DNA from: JAAGZL01 sp050291725
Lineage (GTDB): Bacteria > Pseudomonadota > Gammaproteobacteria > Chromatiales > Chromatiaceae
Direction of reading: 5' to 3'
DNA length: 64,000 bases
Assembly: GCA_050291725.1 (NCBI GenBank)
Contig: JBNKKH010000035.1
Coordinates: 1 to 64,000, forward strand
The translations under genes and the position numbers were made by a program. Of this stretch, positions 53,584 to 63,161 are shown piece by piece (the first letter of the stretch is position 1; each line of letters begins with the position of its first letter). Below the pieces are notes generated by a model. That model was given only the letters and a program-made list of their open reading frames with translations, was not told the DNA's origin and ran no database searches.

Positions 53584-55152
53584 ATGGAACTCAAAAATAT
53601 TGTCAATCTAGAAAAGGCCGCAAATAAAGGCCGCAAAGAGATATTCCGCATTGGGATGGCTCTCCTCTTCATGGTCGGAATTATTTTATTCATCAGCGTA
53701 CGCGGCATAAACACCGCCGATCATATTCTGCTTATGATTGCCGCCATCATAGGCGGATATATGGCTATAAACATTGGCGCCAATGACGTGGCCAATAATG
53801 TTGGACCAGCTGTTGGCTCACAAGCGCTTACCCTTACGGGCGCAATTCTAATTGCAGCAATTTTCGAGGCTTCCGGAGCATTAATTGCAGGAGGAGACGT
53901 TGTCTCTACCATAAAAAAAGGGATCATTGATCCAGCCTTGATCACAGATTCAGACACGTTTATCTGGCTAATGTTGGCTGCTCTTTTGGCTGGCGCCATC
54001 TGGCTCAATGTTGCCACCGCCCTAGGTGCACCTGTTTCCACCACTCACTCCATAGTGGGAGGTGTTCTGGGCGCAGGGGTTGCAGCAGGCGGACTGGAGA
54101 TAGCCAACTGGAGCACGATGGGGGCTATTGGAGCGAGCTGGGTTATTTCACCAATCATGGGGGGAGCCATAGCAGCTGGTTTTCTCTATCTGATAAAGCG
54201 GACAATCACATACCAGTCTGACATGATAAGCGCCGCTAAACGTATGGTACCCATATTTGTGGCCATTATGGCTTGGGCATTCATAACCTACTCATCATTG
54301 AAAGGTCTTAAACATGTATGGAAGATGGATTTTACCTCAGCCTCTTTATTGGGACTGGCCCTATCTGTCATAGTTTACGCTGTGGTAAAACCTATTCTTA
54401 TCAAGACTGCAAGCAAATTACCGAACGAAAAACAGAGTGTAAACCAACTTTTCACTGTACCTCTGATTTTCGCCGCTGCCCTGCTCAGTTTTGCCCATGG
54501 AGCAAATGATGTAGCTAATGCCGTTGGGCCTCTGGCGGCAATCAACGAAACCATTATGAGCGGCGGCATAAAAAGTAAGGCAGGTATCCCCATATGGGTG
54601 ATGATGGTTGGGGCTATCGGTATAGCACTCGGACTAGCTTTGTACGGACCAAAGCTGATACGTACAGTAGGTTCAGAGATAACAGAACTGGATAAGATGC
54701 GTGCTTACTGCATTGCCATGGCTGCATCCATCACGGTTATCGTCGCAACCCAACTTGGGCTCCCAGTCAGTTCCACACACATTGCTGTTGGTGGTGTATT
54801 TGGCGTAGGTTTTCTCCGTGAATTTATCAAAGCCAGCTACGCCAAAATGATTGACGAGATCAAACATCACCATAAAGATGATCATCCTGAGATAGTCGAA
54901 GCTTTTCTGATTGACTTTAAGAAAGCTTCACTGAATGAAAAAAGCCTCATGCTTGAGCAACTCAAACAGAAAAAAGCAGATGCTCAGCTAACCAAGAAAG
55001 AACGCAAGGGCCTGGTCAGTGTCTACAAAAATGAGTTGGTTAAGCGTTCAGCAGTAATGAAAATAGTCGCCGCTTGGTTAATCACCGTGCCTGCATCCGG
55101 CATTCTAGCAGCACTGATCTTTTATACTATCAGAGGTATTATGCTGCCGTAG
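53584..55152 (+). CDS. pit: PiT-family inorganic phosphate transporter
   Basis: 522 residues. Ten or more hydrophobic segments in two inverted halves, each carrying the PiT signature: GANDVANNVGPAVGSQAL (about 62-79) and GANDVANAVGPLAA (about 306-319). Between/after them is a hydrophilic cytoplasmic loop (about 418-490) with many Lys/Glu. It is a proton- or sodium-coupled, low-affinity phosphate uptake protein. It stands alone, in reverse to the yajD-like gene. The weak ribosome site makes the start uncertain by a few codons. Confidence 0.92.
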   Translation: MELKNIVNLEKAANKGRKEIFRIGMALLFMVGIILFISVRGINTADHILLMIAAIIGGYMAINIGANDVANNVGPAVGSQALTLTGAILIAAIFEASGALIAGGDVVSTIKKGIIDPALITDSDTFIWLMLAALLAGAIWLNVATALGAPVSTTHSIVGGVLGAGVAAGGLEIANWSTMGAIGASWVISPIMGGAIAAGFLYLIKRTITYQSDMISAAKRMVPIFVAIMAWAFITYSSLKGLKHVWKMDFTSASLLGLALSVIVYAVVKPILIKTASKLPNEKQSVNQLFTVPLIFAAALLSFAHGANDVANAVGPLAAINETIMSGGIKSKAGIPIWVMMVGAIGIALGLALYGPKLIRTVGSEITELDKMRAYCIAMAASITVIVATQLGLPVSSTHIAVGGVFGVGFLREFIKASYAKMIDEIKHHHKDDHPEIVEAFLIDFKKASLNEKSLMLEQLKQKKADAQLTKKERKGLVSVYKNELVKRSAVMKIVAAWLITVPASGILAALIFYTIRGIMLP

Positions 55153-55180
55153 ACAATTGGATTATTTCCGATTGTGTAAC

Positions 55181-55567
55181 CTATTGACCTTCGTCCTTCA
55201 ATAGATCCTTGAGCGCAGAAAACGGCCTGGAGGTTGCCGTATTCCCGCGACTGTCAACATTACTGCTACCTCCATACCTCTCCTCCTCCACATACCTTGA
55301 ATGTTCGTTATCATGGCAATAGATACACAACAACTCCCAATTGGATCCATCCTCCGGGTTGTTATCATGATCGTGGTCACGGTGATGCACCGTTAGCTCA
55401 TGCACATTTACCTGGGTGAATTCGCGACGACAACGCCCGCAAATCCATGGATACATCTTCAAAGCCCGCCCCCGGTAGCTACGCTCCCGTTCTTCCCGTT
55501 TGCTTCTGGCCGCTGCAACAACCTGATCTAACTTGGTATTGTTAATTAAACTCTTATCCTGTGACAT
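55181..55567 (-). CDS. YajD-family HNH nuclease
   Basis: 128 residues from the ATG at 55567, preceded by GGAGG eight bases upstream; the frame to 55612 is less likely. HNH motif with zinc cysteines: CGRCRREF, then VHHRDHDHDNNPEDGSNWELLCIYCHDNEH. It is the family of E. coli YajD, function unknown. There is no adjacent phage or restriction gene, so a cellular role is likely. Confidence 0.88.
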   Translation of the reverse strand: MSQDKSLINNTKLDQVVAAARSKREERERSYRGRALKMYPWICGRCRREFTQVNVHELTVHHRDHDHDNNPEDGSNWELLCIYCHDNEHSRYVEEERYGGSSNVDSRGNTATSRPFSALKDLLKDEGQ

Positions 55568-55738
55568 AGGAAACAACCTCCATAACAAGATTATAGAACC
55601 TCTAGACAACAATTAATGGTTGTAAGCCAGATACCGCACCACTGCTTAGCTAAGCCATATTTCTGGTAGCAAGCATTCGGAAATAGAATAGACTAGAGGT
55701 TATACTCATTGAGTAACATCAGAATAGCGGAGGATTTG

Positions 55739-56896
55739 ATGCCCCAACGTCATTTAGGACTGCTCATAACACTGACTGTCATACTTGTCATTACTCTTGC
55801 CATATGGTTCTCCACCAGACCAAAACCAGTTGCAGTCAAAGTCGAGCCGGTCGAAATCGGCAATGTGGAACAGACTGTGGCCAACACCAGAGCCGGTACT
55901 GTAAAGGCCTGTCGTCGGGCAAAACTCTCGCCGGGGGTTGGTGGACAGATAGCAACTCTTGATATTAAAGAGGGTGATATGGTTAAGGCAGGCACCCTCC
56001 TGCTGGAGTTGTGGAACAAGGACCTTCGGGCCGATATCGCTCTGAACGAGAGTGAAGCAATAGCCTCTTTGGCAAATGCTCGAGCTGCCTGTTTTCAAGC
56101 CGATGTCTCTGACAGAGAAGCCAAACGCAAGCAGCAATTAAAAGGCACCGGAGCTGTTTCAGAAGAGTCTGTAGATAGGGCAGTTAGCGAGGCCCAATCC
56201 CGCAGAGCAGATTGTGAGTCAGCCAACGCTATGGCGAAAGTATCATCCGCACGGGCAGACGTAGCCAGATCTCAATTGGAGCGCACTCAGCTTATCGCGC
56301 CGTTTAATGGTGTGGTAGCAGAGATTAATGGCGAGCTAAACGAGTATGTCACTCCCTCCCCTCCTGGTATCGCAACTCCACCTGCAGTAGATCTAATCGA
56401 CAACTCCTGCTTCTATGTAGCAGCACCAATTGATGAAGTGGATGCGCCTAAAATTACCATCGGTAAAGTAGCAAGAGTGAGCCTCGACGCTTTCGGAGAC
56501 AAACGTTTCCCTGGAACCGTACGCCGCATTGCGGCATACGTTCTGGATTTGGAGAAACAGGCTAGAACGGTAGAAGTAGAAGTCGAATTCACTAATAAGA
56601 AAGATATTGAGCAACTGCTGGCCGGTTACTCTGCGGATGTGGAAATAATCCTGGATGAACATAAAAACACCCTGCGCATTCCCACAGAAGCGATTTTAGA
56701 AGGAGACAAAGTTTTTGTATTCAACCAGGATGATGAACTGCTTGAAGAGAGAAAGATTGAGAAAGGCATGTCTAACTGGGACTGGACTGAGATTACATCC
56801 GGCCTAAAGCAAGGTGAACTGGTGGTGACATCTGTGGACAAGGAAGGCGTCAAAGATGCAGCCATAGCCAAACTGGAAACAGAGAAAAACCAGTGA
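55739..56896 (+). CDS. Membrane-fusion (HlyD/MacA-type) protein of an ABC exporter
   Basis: 385 residues from the ATG at 55739 (GGAGGA eight bases before). An N-terminal membrane anchor (about 6-25) precedes a biotinyl-lipoyl-like domain (LSPGVGGQIATLDIKEGDMVKAGTLLLEL), a coiled-coil hairpin (about 95-190) and beta-barrel domains. It spans the periplasm, linking the inner-membrane transporter to an outer-membrane channel. No TolC-like gene is nearby. It overlaps the ATPase gene by 4 bp. Confidence 0.9.
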   Translation: MPQRHLGLLITLTVILVITLAIWFSTRPKPVAVKVEPVEIGNVEQTVANTRAGTVKACRRAKLSPGVGGQIATLDIKEGDMVKAGTLLLELWNKDLRADIALNESEAIASLANARAACFQADVSDREAKRKQQLKGTGAVSEESVDRAVSEAQSRRADCESANAMAKVSSARADVARSQLERTQLIAPFNGVVAEINGELNEYVTPSPPGIATPPAVDLIDNSCFYVAAPIDEVDAPKITIGKVARVSLDAFGDKRFPGTVRRIAAYVLDLEKQARTVEVEVEFTNKKDIEQLLAGYSADVEIILDEHKNTLRIPTEAILEGDKVFVFNQDDELLEERKIEKGMSNWDWTEITSGLKQGELVVTSVDKEGVKDAAIAKLETEKNQ

Positions 56897-57558
56897 TTAA
56901 ACTGGAAGCAATTTCCCGTGAGTTCTTGGTTGGGGATGAGACAGTGCATGCCCTGAATCATATAGACCTGGAACTAAAGCGTGGCGACTACTGCTCTATC
57001 ATGGGGCCTTCCGGTTCCGGCAAATCCACCTTGCTGAATATTCTTGGACTACTGGATCGCCCCAACGGAGGTCACTACTGGCTGGATGAGATAGATACTA
57101 CATCCCTAACGGAAGAGCTGCGTGCGTCGGTAAGACGCAACAAAATAGGCTTTGTATTCCAATCGTTTCATCTGGTTCCACGTCTAACCGCAGAGGAAAA
57201 CGTGGAACTGCCTTTAACCCTAGCCGGCGTTGAACCACATGAACGCAAACAGAGAGTGCACGCTGCACTGGAGCCTCTGGGACTACTGAATCGGGCTGAC
57301 CACCGACCAGACCAACTCTCTGGCGGACAGAGACAACGGGTAGCCATAGCTCGAGCCACTATTATGCAGCCCACGATTATCTTGGCTGACGAACCAACGG
57401 GTAATCTGGACAAGGTCTCCAGCAAAGAGGTCATCGAAACCCTGGAACTACTAAACAGCAAGGGCATTATCCTGTTAATAGTAACTCATGATCCTGATGT
57501 AGGTGAAAGAGCCACACAGCGTATACATATGGAGGATGGCGCCATAATCAGTAGTTGA
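56893..57558 (+). CDS. ABC transporter ATPase (MacB/LolD type)
   Basis: 221 residues from a GTG within the GTGA overlap with the previous gene. Walker A GPSGSGKST (about 38-46), Q-loop FQSFHLVPRLTAEENVELPL, signature LSGGQRQRVAIARA, Walker B IILADEPTGNLD, and the switch His (VTHDP). This subfamily powers export or extraction of peptides, macrolides or lipoproteins rather than classic import. Confidence 0.94.
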   Translation: MIKLEAISREFLVGDETVHALNHIDLELKRGDYCSIMGPSGSGKSTLLNILGLLDRPNGGHYWLDEIDTTSLTEELRASVRRNKIGFVFQSFHLVPRLTAEENVELPLTLAGVEPHERKQRVHAALEPLGLLNRADHRPDQLSGGQRQRVAIARATIMQPTIILADEPTGNLDKVSSKEVIETLELLNSKGIILLIVTHDPDVGERATQRIHMEDGAIISS

Positions 57559-57575
57559 TACTGCCGAGTGAGCAC

Positions 57576-58781
57576 ATGCGCACAAATGACTTAATACAGT
57601 TTGGAGTTCGTTCCATCTATGGCACACCACAGCGCACCCTGCTTATGCTGTTGGCCATGGCTATAGGTGTGGGATCGGTCATGGTCCTGACCGCCTTGGG
57701 TGAAGGGGCCCGCAGCTATGTAACTGGCGAATTTTCTCAACTCGGAACCAATTTACTTATAGTTCTACCAGGACGTTCTGAAACCACTGGCGGTGCACCT
57801 CCAATGATGGGAGAAACCCCACGCGACCTTACTCTGGATGACGCCATAGCTCTAACCCGTAACCGCTCAATTCAACAGGTAGCACCCATTACGGTTGGCT
57901 CTGCCCCTGTCTCGTATAAACAGCTTGAGAGGGAGGTAACCATACTCGGGTCCACCTCTGATCTGCTACCGGTGAGAGAGTTAAAACTTAGCAGGGGAAA
58001 ATTTCTACCGGGTGGAGACCCCAACCGAGGTGCGGCAGTTGCTGTATTGGGCGGCAAGTTAAAAAAAGAGCTATTTGGTAATAACAGAGCACTGGGCCAA
58101 TGGATACGCATATCTGATCGCAGATACCGTGTAATCGGTATTTTACAAGCCAGTGGCCAGTCCCTAGGGACAGATATGGGTGATATAGCCATCATACCTG
58201 TTGCATCTGCTCAGTCCCTATTCAATACCAACTCCCTATTTCGCATCCTGGTCAAAGGCAGAGTGCGTAGCGTTCTGTCCCAGGCAGAACAGGATGTGCT
58301 TAGAACCATTAAAGAGCGACACGATGGAGAGGATGATGTAACAGTAATCACCCAAGATGCCATGCTTTCCACATTTGATGATATTTTTCTGGCCCTAACC
58401 ATGACCGTAACCGGAATAGCGGCTATTAGTCTGGCGGTTGCTGGCATTTTGATTATGAATGTAATGCTAGTAGCGGTATCACAACGAACATCAGAGATAG
58501 GTCTACTAAAGGCATTAGGCAGCCCAGCAAAACAGATACTCCGGCTATTCCTGGTGGAGGCTTCGCTACTCTCTGTTACCGGGGCAATTATAGGTGTGGC
58601 TATCGCCTTCTCTGGGGTCTGGGTATTGGAACAGCTATTCCCTGAGTTCCCCCTATCTATTCCAATCTGGTCTTTCTTTGCTGCTATCGGCGTTGCCCTG
58701 TTCACCGGATTGCTGTTTGGGGTGCTACCGGCACGTAGAGCTGCAGCCCTGGACCCGGTATTGGCATTGTCGGGACGTTAA
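57576..58781 (+). CDS. ABC transporter permease, MacB/FtsX type (first of pair)
   Basis: 401 residues from the ATG at 57576 (GAGTGAG in front; the TTG at 57555 is an alternative). It has an N-terminal helix, a periplasmic MacB core domain (about 40-265) and three C-terminal helices with FtsX motif (TSEIGLLKALGSPAKQILRLFLVEA). The ATPase is in a separate gene, unlike E. coli MacB. Confidence 0.92.
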   Translation: MRTNDLIQFGVRSIYGTPQRTLLMLLAMAIGVGSVMVLTALGEGARSYVTGEFSQLGTNLLIVLPGRSETTGGAPPMMGETPRDLTLDDAIALTRNRSIQQVAPITVGSAPVSYKQLEREVTILGSTSDLLPVRELKLSRGKFLPGGDPNRGAAVAVLGGKLKKELFGNNRALGQWIRISDRRYRVIGILQASGQSLGTDMGDIAIIPVASAQSLFNTNSLFRILVKGRVRSVLSQAEQDVLRTIKERHDGEDDVTVITQDAMLSTFDDIFLALTMTVTGIAAISLAVAGILIMNVMLVAVSQRTSEIGLLKALGSPAKQILRLFLVEASLLSVTGAIIGVAIAFSGVWVLEQLFPEFPLSIPIWSFFAAIGVALFTGLLFGVLPARRAAALDPVLALSGR

Positions 58782-58791
58782 ACCACAAACC

Positions 58792-59991
58792 ATGTTGACT
58801 CGAGATTTTATAAAACTTGCCATCGGCTCTGTGTTTGCCCATCGCATGCGCAGTTTTCTCACTGCGCTGGGTATTGCCGTTGGGATCGCCTCAGTCATTC
58901 TCCTAACCTCTATAGGTGAAGGCATACACCGTTTCGTCTTGGGAGAGTTTACTCAGTTTGGAACCAACCTGATTGCAGTAACACCAGGCAAATCTAATAC
59001 CATGGGCATGTCAGGAGCGGTTGTTAGCAATGTACGCCCCCTGAGCATGGACGATGCAGAAGCTCTAGGTCGAATTCCTAAGGTGCTAGATGTGGTACCA
59101 GTTATACAGGGAAATGCCCAGGTAGAGGCAGAGCGCCATAGCCGTCGAACCATGGTACTGGGGGTTGGCTCAGCAGTACCTAAGGTGTGGTCAATGCGTC
59201 CCAGCGTCGGGCGCTTTCTTCCCAGTGACGATCCACGCCATGCCCGTCCATTTGTGGTGCTTGGAAGCAAGGTCCGATCTGAGCTGTTTGCAACAGAGAA
59301 TCCACTGGGAAAACGTATACGCATTGGTAGCGAAAGCTATAGAGTCATAGGTGTTATGGAGTCGAAAGGCCAGATGTTAGGGTTTGATTTAGATGATGCA
59401 GTATATATTCCGGCACAAAAGGCCATGTCTATGTTCAACCGCGAAAGCGTAATGGAGGTTGATCTACTGTATGCCTCTGATGCCAACAGCAATGAGCTTG
59501 CAGAGAGTATTCGTAAACTACTTATTGCTCGACACGGCAGTGAGGACTTCACCATCATCACCCAAGATCAGATGCTAGAGACCTTGGGATCTATTCTAAA
59601 TATCCTAACCCTTGCCGTTGGTGCTCTGGGTGCAATATCGCTTCTGGTTGGCGGAATTGGCATACTCACGATCATGACTATCGCTATCACAGAACGTACC
59701 CCGGAGATTGGCCTATTACGGGCTGTGGGGGCAACCAGAAAAGAGATACTCTCACTATTCATCAGTGAAGCCATTCTACTGGCGAGTATCGGTGGCGCTG
59801 CAGGTCTGGTATTGGGCGCAGGTGGGGCCTGGCTACTAGGAGTGGCCGTACCTGCCCTACCCACCCATACTCCATGGAGCTATGCTATTGGAGCTGAACT
59901 GGTTGCTGCTTCTATAGGACTATTTGCGGGAGTAACACCTGCATTTAAGGCGGCTAATTTAGATCCAGTCGAGGCACTACGAGCGGAGTAG
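58792..59991 (+). CDS. ABC transporter permease, MacB/FtsX type (second of pair)
   Basis: 399 residues from the ATG at 58792, ten bases after the first permease; the frame is open further upstream only as overlap. It has the same topology and many shared blocks with its neighbour (FTQFGTNLIAVTPGKS versus FSQLGTNLLIVLPGRS; TPEIGLLRAVGATRKEILSLFISEA), so the two arose by duplication and probably form a heterodimer. It converges with the orphan gene at 59999. Confidence 0.92.
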   Translation: MLTRDFIKLAIGSVFAHRMRSFLTALGIAVGIASVILLTSIGEGIHRFVLGEFTQFGTNLIAVTPGKSNTMGMSGAVVSNVRPLSMDDAEALGRIPKVLDVVPVIQGNAQVEAERHSRRTMVLGVGSAVPKVWSMRPSVGRFLPSDDPRHARPFVVLGSKVRSELFATENPLGKRIRIGSESYRVIGVMESKGQMLGFDLDDAVYIPAQKAMSMFNRESVMEVDLLYASDANSNELAESIRKLLIARHGSEDFTIITQDQMLETLGSILNILTLAVGALGAISLLVGGIGILTIMTIAITERTPEIGLLRAVGATRKEILSLFISEAILLASIGGAAGLVLGAGGAWLLGVAVPALPTHTPWSYAIGAELVAASIGLFAGVTPAFKAANLDPVEALRAE

Positions 59992-59998
59992 CTAGTAA

Positions 59999-61003
59999 TC
60001 ACTTTTTAAACATATTCATATCTGGAACAGATAACCACCAGGTTGGCCCCATACCATAGGTATAGTCATTGCAATTATATTCTTCCGGCTGCGAATAGAG
60101 CAGCTCTACATCTGGATGTTTCTGGCAAAAGGTTACCGCGCCAACAACCTGCATCTTGGTACCATGTAACAGGGCAGTTAAATTATATTGATTTCTATAT
60201 AAGGCATATATCCTAGTAAAAACATCATAGACTGCCTCCCAACCATGCGGCTTAACAGACAGTATGTTAGTTATTTTATCTGCATACCTCTCAAGGATCA
60301 TTGCGTGGTTTTTAAGATACACCTCGCGCAGACCTTTTCGACACTTTAAAGTGCTCTGCATAATAACAACTATCTTATCTGGATCGACCTCTTCTATTGT
60401 TGAGATTTCACGTTCAGCATCACAACCAAGAAGCAGTATTAGTAGTGATGGTTTTTGTTCCTGTTTATCGCCCAAAAAACCTGGCACAGTTAATACATTC
60501 TTAACCCCCTTTGTTAACCAGGTAGTACTTACTCCACATTTCTCAGTTGCATATTTTTCCGGGTCGGAATAAAACAGATATAGGGGCTTATCGCCTTTCT
60601 CTCTAAGAATAACATCAAGCAGATAGATCAGTACTCCTCTATTGAAAGTAGAAATATCAATTGCAATATAATCTGCATGATTTATGGCTTCTAACATTGT
60701 GGGTTTGTAAGATTCAAGCAGTCCATTTTGTACACTTGATTCCACAGGTATTTGAATAGGATCATTACTAGATACAGAAGCAAAATATTGAACTAATTTT
60801 TTATGGTTCTGCAGGTAAGCCTTAGAGCCTAAGAAGTCATGAAAATGAAAAATAAATACTGACTCAATACCATGACACCTCTCAGTAGTATTTATAGATG
60901 CAAGAGACCTTGGTTCATAACTGGAGTGGCAAAAGAAAGCTATCTTCCCGCTTTTTCTAAACGGCGGAAAGCTATTTTGTATATTTAAAAAATGGTGTGC
61001 CAT
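59999..61003 (-). CDS. Hypothetical protein with two Rossmann-like halves
   Basis: 334 residues, soluble, no family recognised with confidence. Residues 18-180 show alternating strands and helices with IAFFCHSSYEPRSLAS, DYIAIDISTFNRG (111-123) and LYLFYSDPEKY. Residues 186-325 have LLILLLGCDAERE, LTALLHGTKMQVVGA and LLYSQPEEY. The YS-x-PE-x-Y element occurs once per half, and the second half's HGTK followed by a helix recalls CARF/SAVED-type nucleotide-binding folds (inference). It could be a signalling or defence protein. Confidence 0.75.
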   Translation of the reverse strand: MAHHFLNIQNSFPPFRKSGKIAFFCHSSYEPRSLASINTTERCHGIESVFIFHFHDFLGSKAYLQNHKKLVQYFASVSSNDPIQIPVESSVQNGLLESYKPTMLEAINHADYIAIDISTFNRGVLIYLLDVILREKGDKPLYLFYSDPEKYATEKCGVSTTWLTKGVKNVLTVPGFLGDKQEQKPSLLILLLGCDAEREISTIEEVDPDKIVVIMQSTLKCRKGLREVYLKNHAMILERYADKITNILSVKPHGWEAVYDVFTRIYALYRNQYNLTALLHGTKMQVVGAVTFCQKHPDVELLYSQPEEYNCNDYTYGMGPTWWLSVPDMNMFKK

Positions 61004-61281
61004 ATTCCACCTATACGATAGGTGGGCAACGCGTAAGGCATTCCTACTATATGCTATAACTATTTATCTAATGTTTATTTTTCCACTCATGGAAACAAAC
61101 TGCGTTTTCCATGTTGCCCCTAGTGTTCACCCGATCAGAATTATCGTTATAATATTGTATTGTTGTGTTATCTGGCCGGATTATACATTAAAACCACTAC
61201 GTTTTCTGTAGTTATTTTATCGTTGTACTATCTTGAGTGGAAAATATTTGCCAACTATAACTTAATAATAAGTTGTTTTTT
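61004..61281. other. 278-bp A+T-rich gap between the two orphan genes
   Basis: No gene or terminator seen. On the minus strand TATAAT occurs near 61180-61190 and could be the -10 of the gene at 59999-61003, although no good -35 is in place. Confidence 0.35.
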
Positions 61282-63051
61282 CTACGAGAAAAGATTCCTT
61301 AACCAACCCTTCTTCTGATGTTCAACTGACCCTTTCTCATTATGACTATGGCGGACTGGTCGCACTAGAAAATTCTTCATACACTGGTTACAAATCTGTC
61401 TATACAGATCATTCGATTCTTTGAGTAAGGCTTCCTTATCGTGAATAAAATAGTCTGTCGCGCTATCGGTAAAGGCATCAGCAATCTTCTGAAACCCTTC
61501 AAATGTTTCTGCAATTACAAACTGGAGAGATTGGTTACCCAGAAACCCCAGATCGTCAATCATCTCTCTGAGACTCTTCTCCTCTTCACTCTTAACCATA
61601 AGATTTTGCAGACGCAACTTTAGAGCCTCATTAAACATAGTAAATTGGGTGACTTTTTCATCATCTGAACTGGTTAAACTTTGATCTATCACCTCTTTCA
61701 GTTGGGCTATATTCAGAATCAGATGGTAAGTACTTAGATCAGATATATACTTACGCATAGTAGTAAAATCTACCTTCTGCTCAGTATATTCAAGGAATTC
61801 GCTATTTGAATAGAGGATAGAGTAAATCCTTATCCAATCAGTTAGGCGCTCTACCCCAACCGATGTAGACAAACCTAGAGAGGTGCGCTCCAGTTCAAGA
61901 AACTGTTTCCCCGCTGCAGCCTTCTGCAATGCTGGGGATATTTCGAACACTCCATCCAAACCGATAATCTTCTCTTGGGCAATCCTGATATTCTCTTTAT
62001 CCTCACTATTAATCATGCTGGTATCTTCTGCCAGTTGGCTAAGATACTCTTTAGTTATAGCGAGTTCAGATTGAATTCCATTGTGGTATAGCTTCATGCG
62101 ATCTTCAGCATGGCGATACTCGTCAATGAAGGTTAGTGCAAGCTTCTTCAATATCGCCTGTTGATCATGGTTCACTAACAGCATCAGATCTTCCAATATA
62201 TCTCGAGCATTCTGCGTTAGTTTTGATGGACACCTATAGCCCCAAATTCTACTAATGATCTTCACATATGCTCGAAAGTTATCATCTAGCAGAACATCAT
62301 GCTCCTTTATATGACGAAACAGACTATTAACCGCCAACCTAAATTTAAGTTGCTGCAGTATAGTGGGCTCAATTCCAGTATTCAGATAGTGTTTAAACAG
62401 GACCTGCTCATCATCCTCACTATCTTTCATTCTGATAGTACTGTCCTGTTCCTCTGGCTCACCACAGGCAAACACTGCCATTAAATATGGCTTGATGGTT
62501 AAATATTTATAGTTTGATTTTATCTCGCGCGTCAGTCGCTCAATCAATCTTGAACAGGTCGTAGCATGTTTCAGAGGAAAATTACTATATTTTTGGAGTA
62601 CGGCTGATACGACTTGGCGCCCTTTTTCAATCCTAATCAGATCATCTCGGTATTGCTTTACCAGATCGTCAGACAGTTTTTCCACATCTCTTTGCTTATA
62701 TCCAGCACGCACCTTAAGCAAGAACTCTGAAGGCATTTTGGTACTGATGTATATATTTGAGAGTTCTGCGCCAAATTGTTTTTCTAGCTCCGCAGATATA
62801 TCCAAATAGGTAACATTAGCAAATTTATCACTGTTATCTTTTAGACTGTTTTCCACATCATCTATTAGAACAGTTGCTATCTCCTCTAGCTTTGCACTTG
62901 CAGAGGCAATTTTGTGTTCATTACACAACTGATTGAAGAAGGCTGAAAACTCTGGAGCATGCATATAATCCTTAATAGTGCGAATTACGGCATCTACATC
63001 TCTGTTGATATAGAGCTTACGTAACTCCTCTTTGAATTGACTTATCTCCAT
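61282..63051 (-). CDS. Large helical hypothetical protein, unrecognised
   Basis: 589 residues, almost entirely alpha-helical, rich in Leu, Lys, Glu and Asp, with no signal peptide, membrane segment or nucleotide-binding motif visible. The C-terminus ends in a basic/aromatic GWLRNLFS tail that could be amphipathic. It is transcribed in the same direction as uvrB upstream (110-bp gap) and the Rossmann-like orphan downstream. I cannot assign a family. Confidence 0.75.
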   Translation of the reverse strand: MEISQFKEELRKLYINRDVDAVIRTIKDYMHAPEFSAFFNQLCNEHKIASASAKLEEIATVLIDDVENSLKDNSDKFANVTYLDISAELEKQFGAELSNIYISTKMPSEFLLKVRAGYKQRDVEKLSDDLVKQYRDDLIRIEKGRQVVSAVLQKYSNFPLKHATTCSRLIERLTREIKSNYKYLTIKPYLMAVFACGEPEEQDSTIRMKDSEDDEQVLFKHYLNTGIEPTILQQLKFRLAVNSLFRHIKEHDVLLDDNFRAYVKIISRIWGYRCPSKLTQNARDILEDLMLLVNHDQQAILKKLALTFIDEYRHAEDRMKLYHNGIQSELAITKEYLSQLAEDTSMINSEDKENIRIAQEKIIGLDGVFEISPALQKAAAGKQFLELERTSLGLSTSVGVERLTDWIRIYSILYSNSEFLEYTEQKVDFTTMRKYISDLSTYHLILNIAQLKEVIDQSLTSSDDEKVTQFTMFNEALKLRLQNLMVKSEEEKSLREMIDDLGFLGNQSLQFVIAETFEGFQKIADAFTDSATDYFIHDKEALLKESNDLYRQICNQCMKNFLVRPVRHSHNEKGSVEHQKKGWLRNLFS

Positions 63052-63161
63052 TTATATTTCCATTAATATCCACAAAGTCTATGTCATAAACTATTGTCGG
63101 CTATTTAGTGGCTAACTTGAGATCAAAACCATATCACCCTATCCAGTTAATCAGATGGTGA

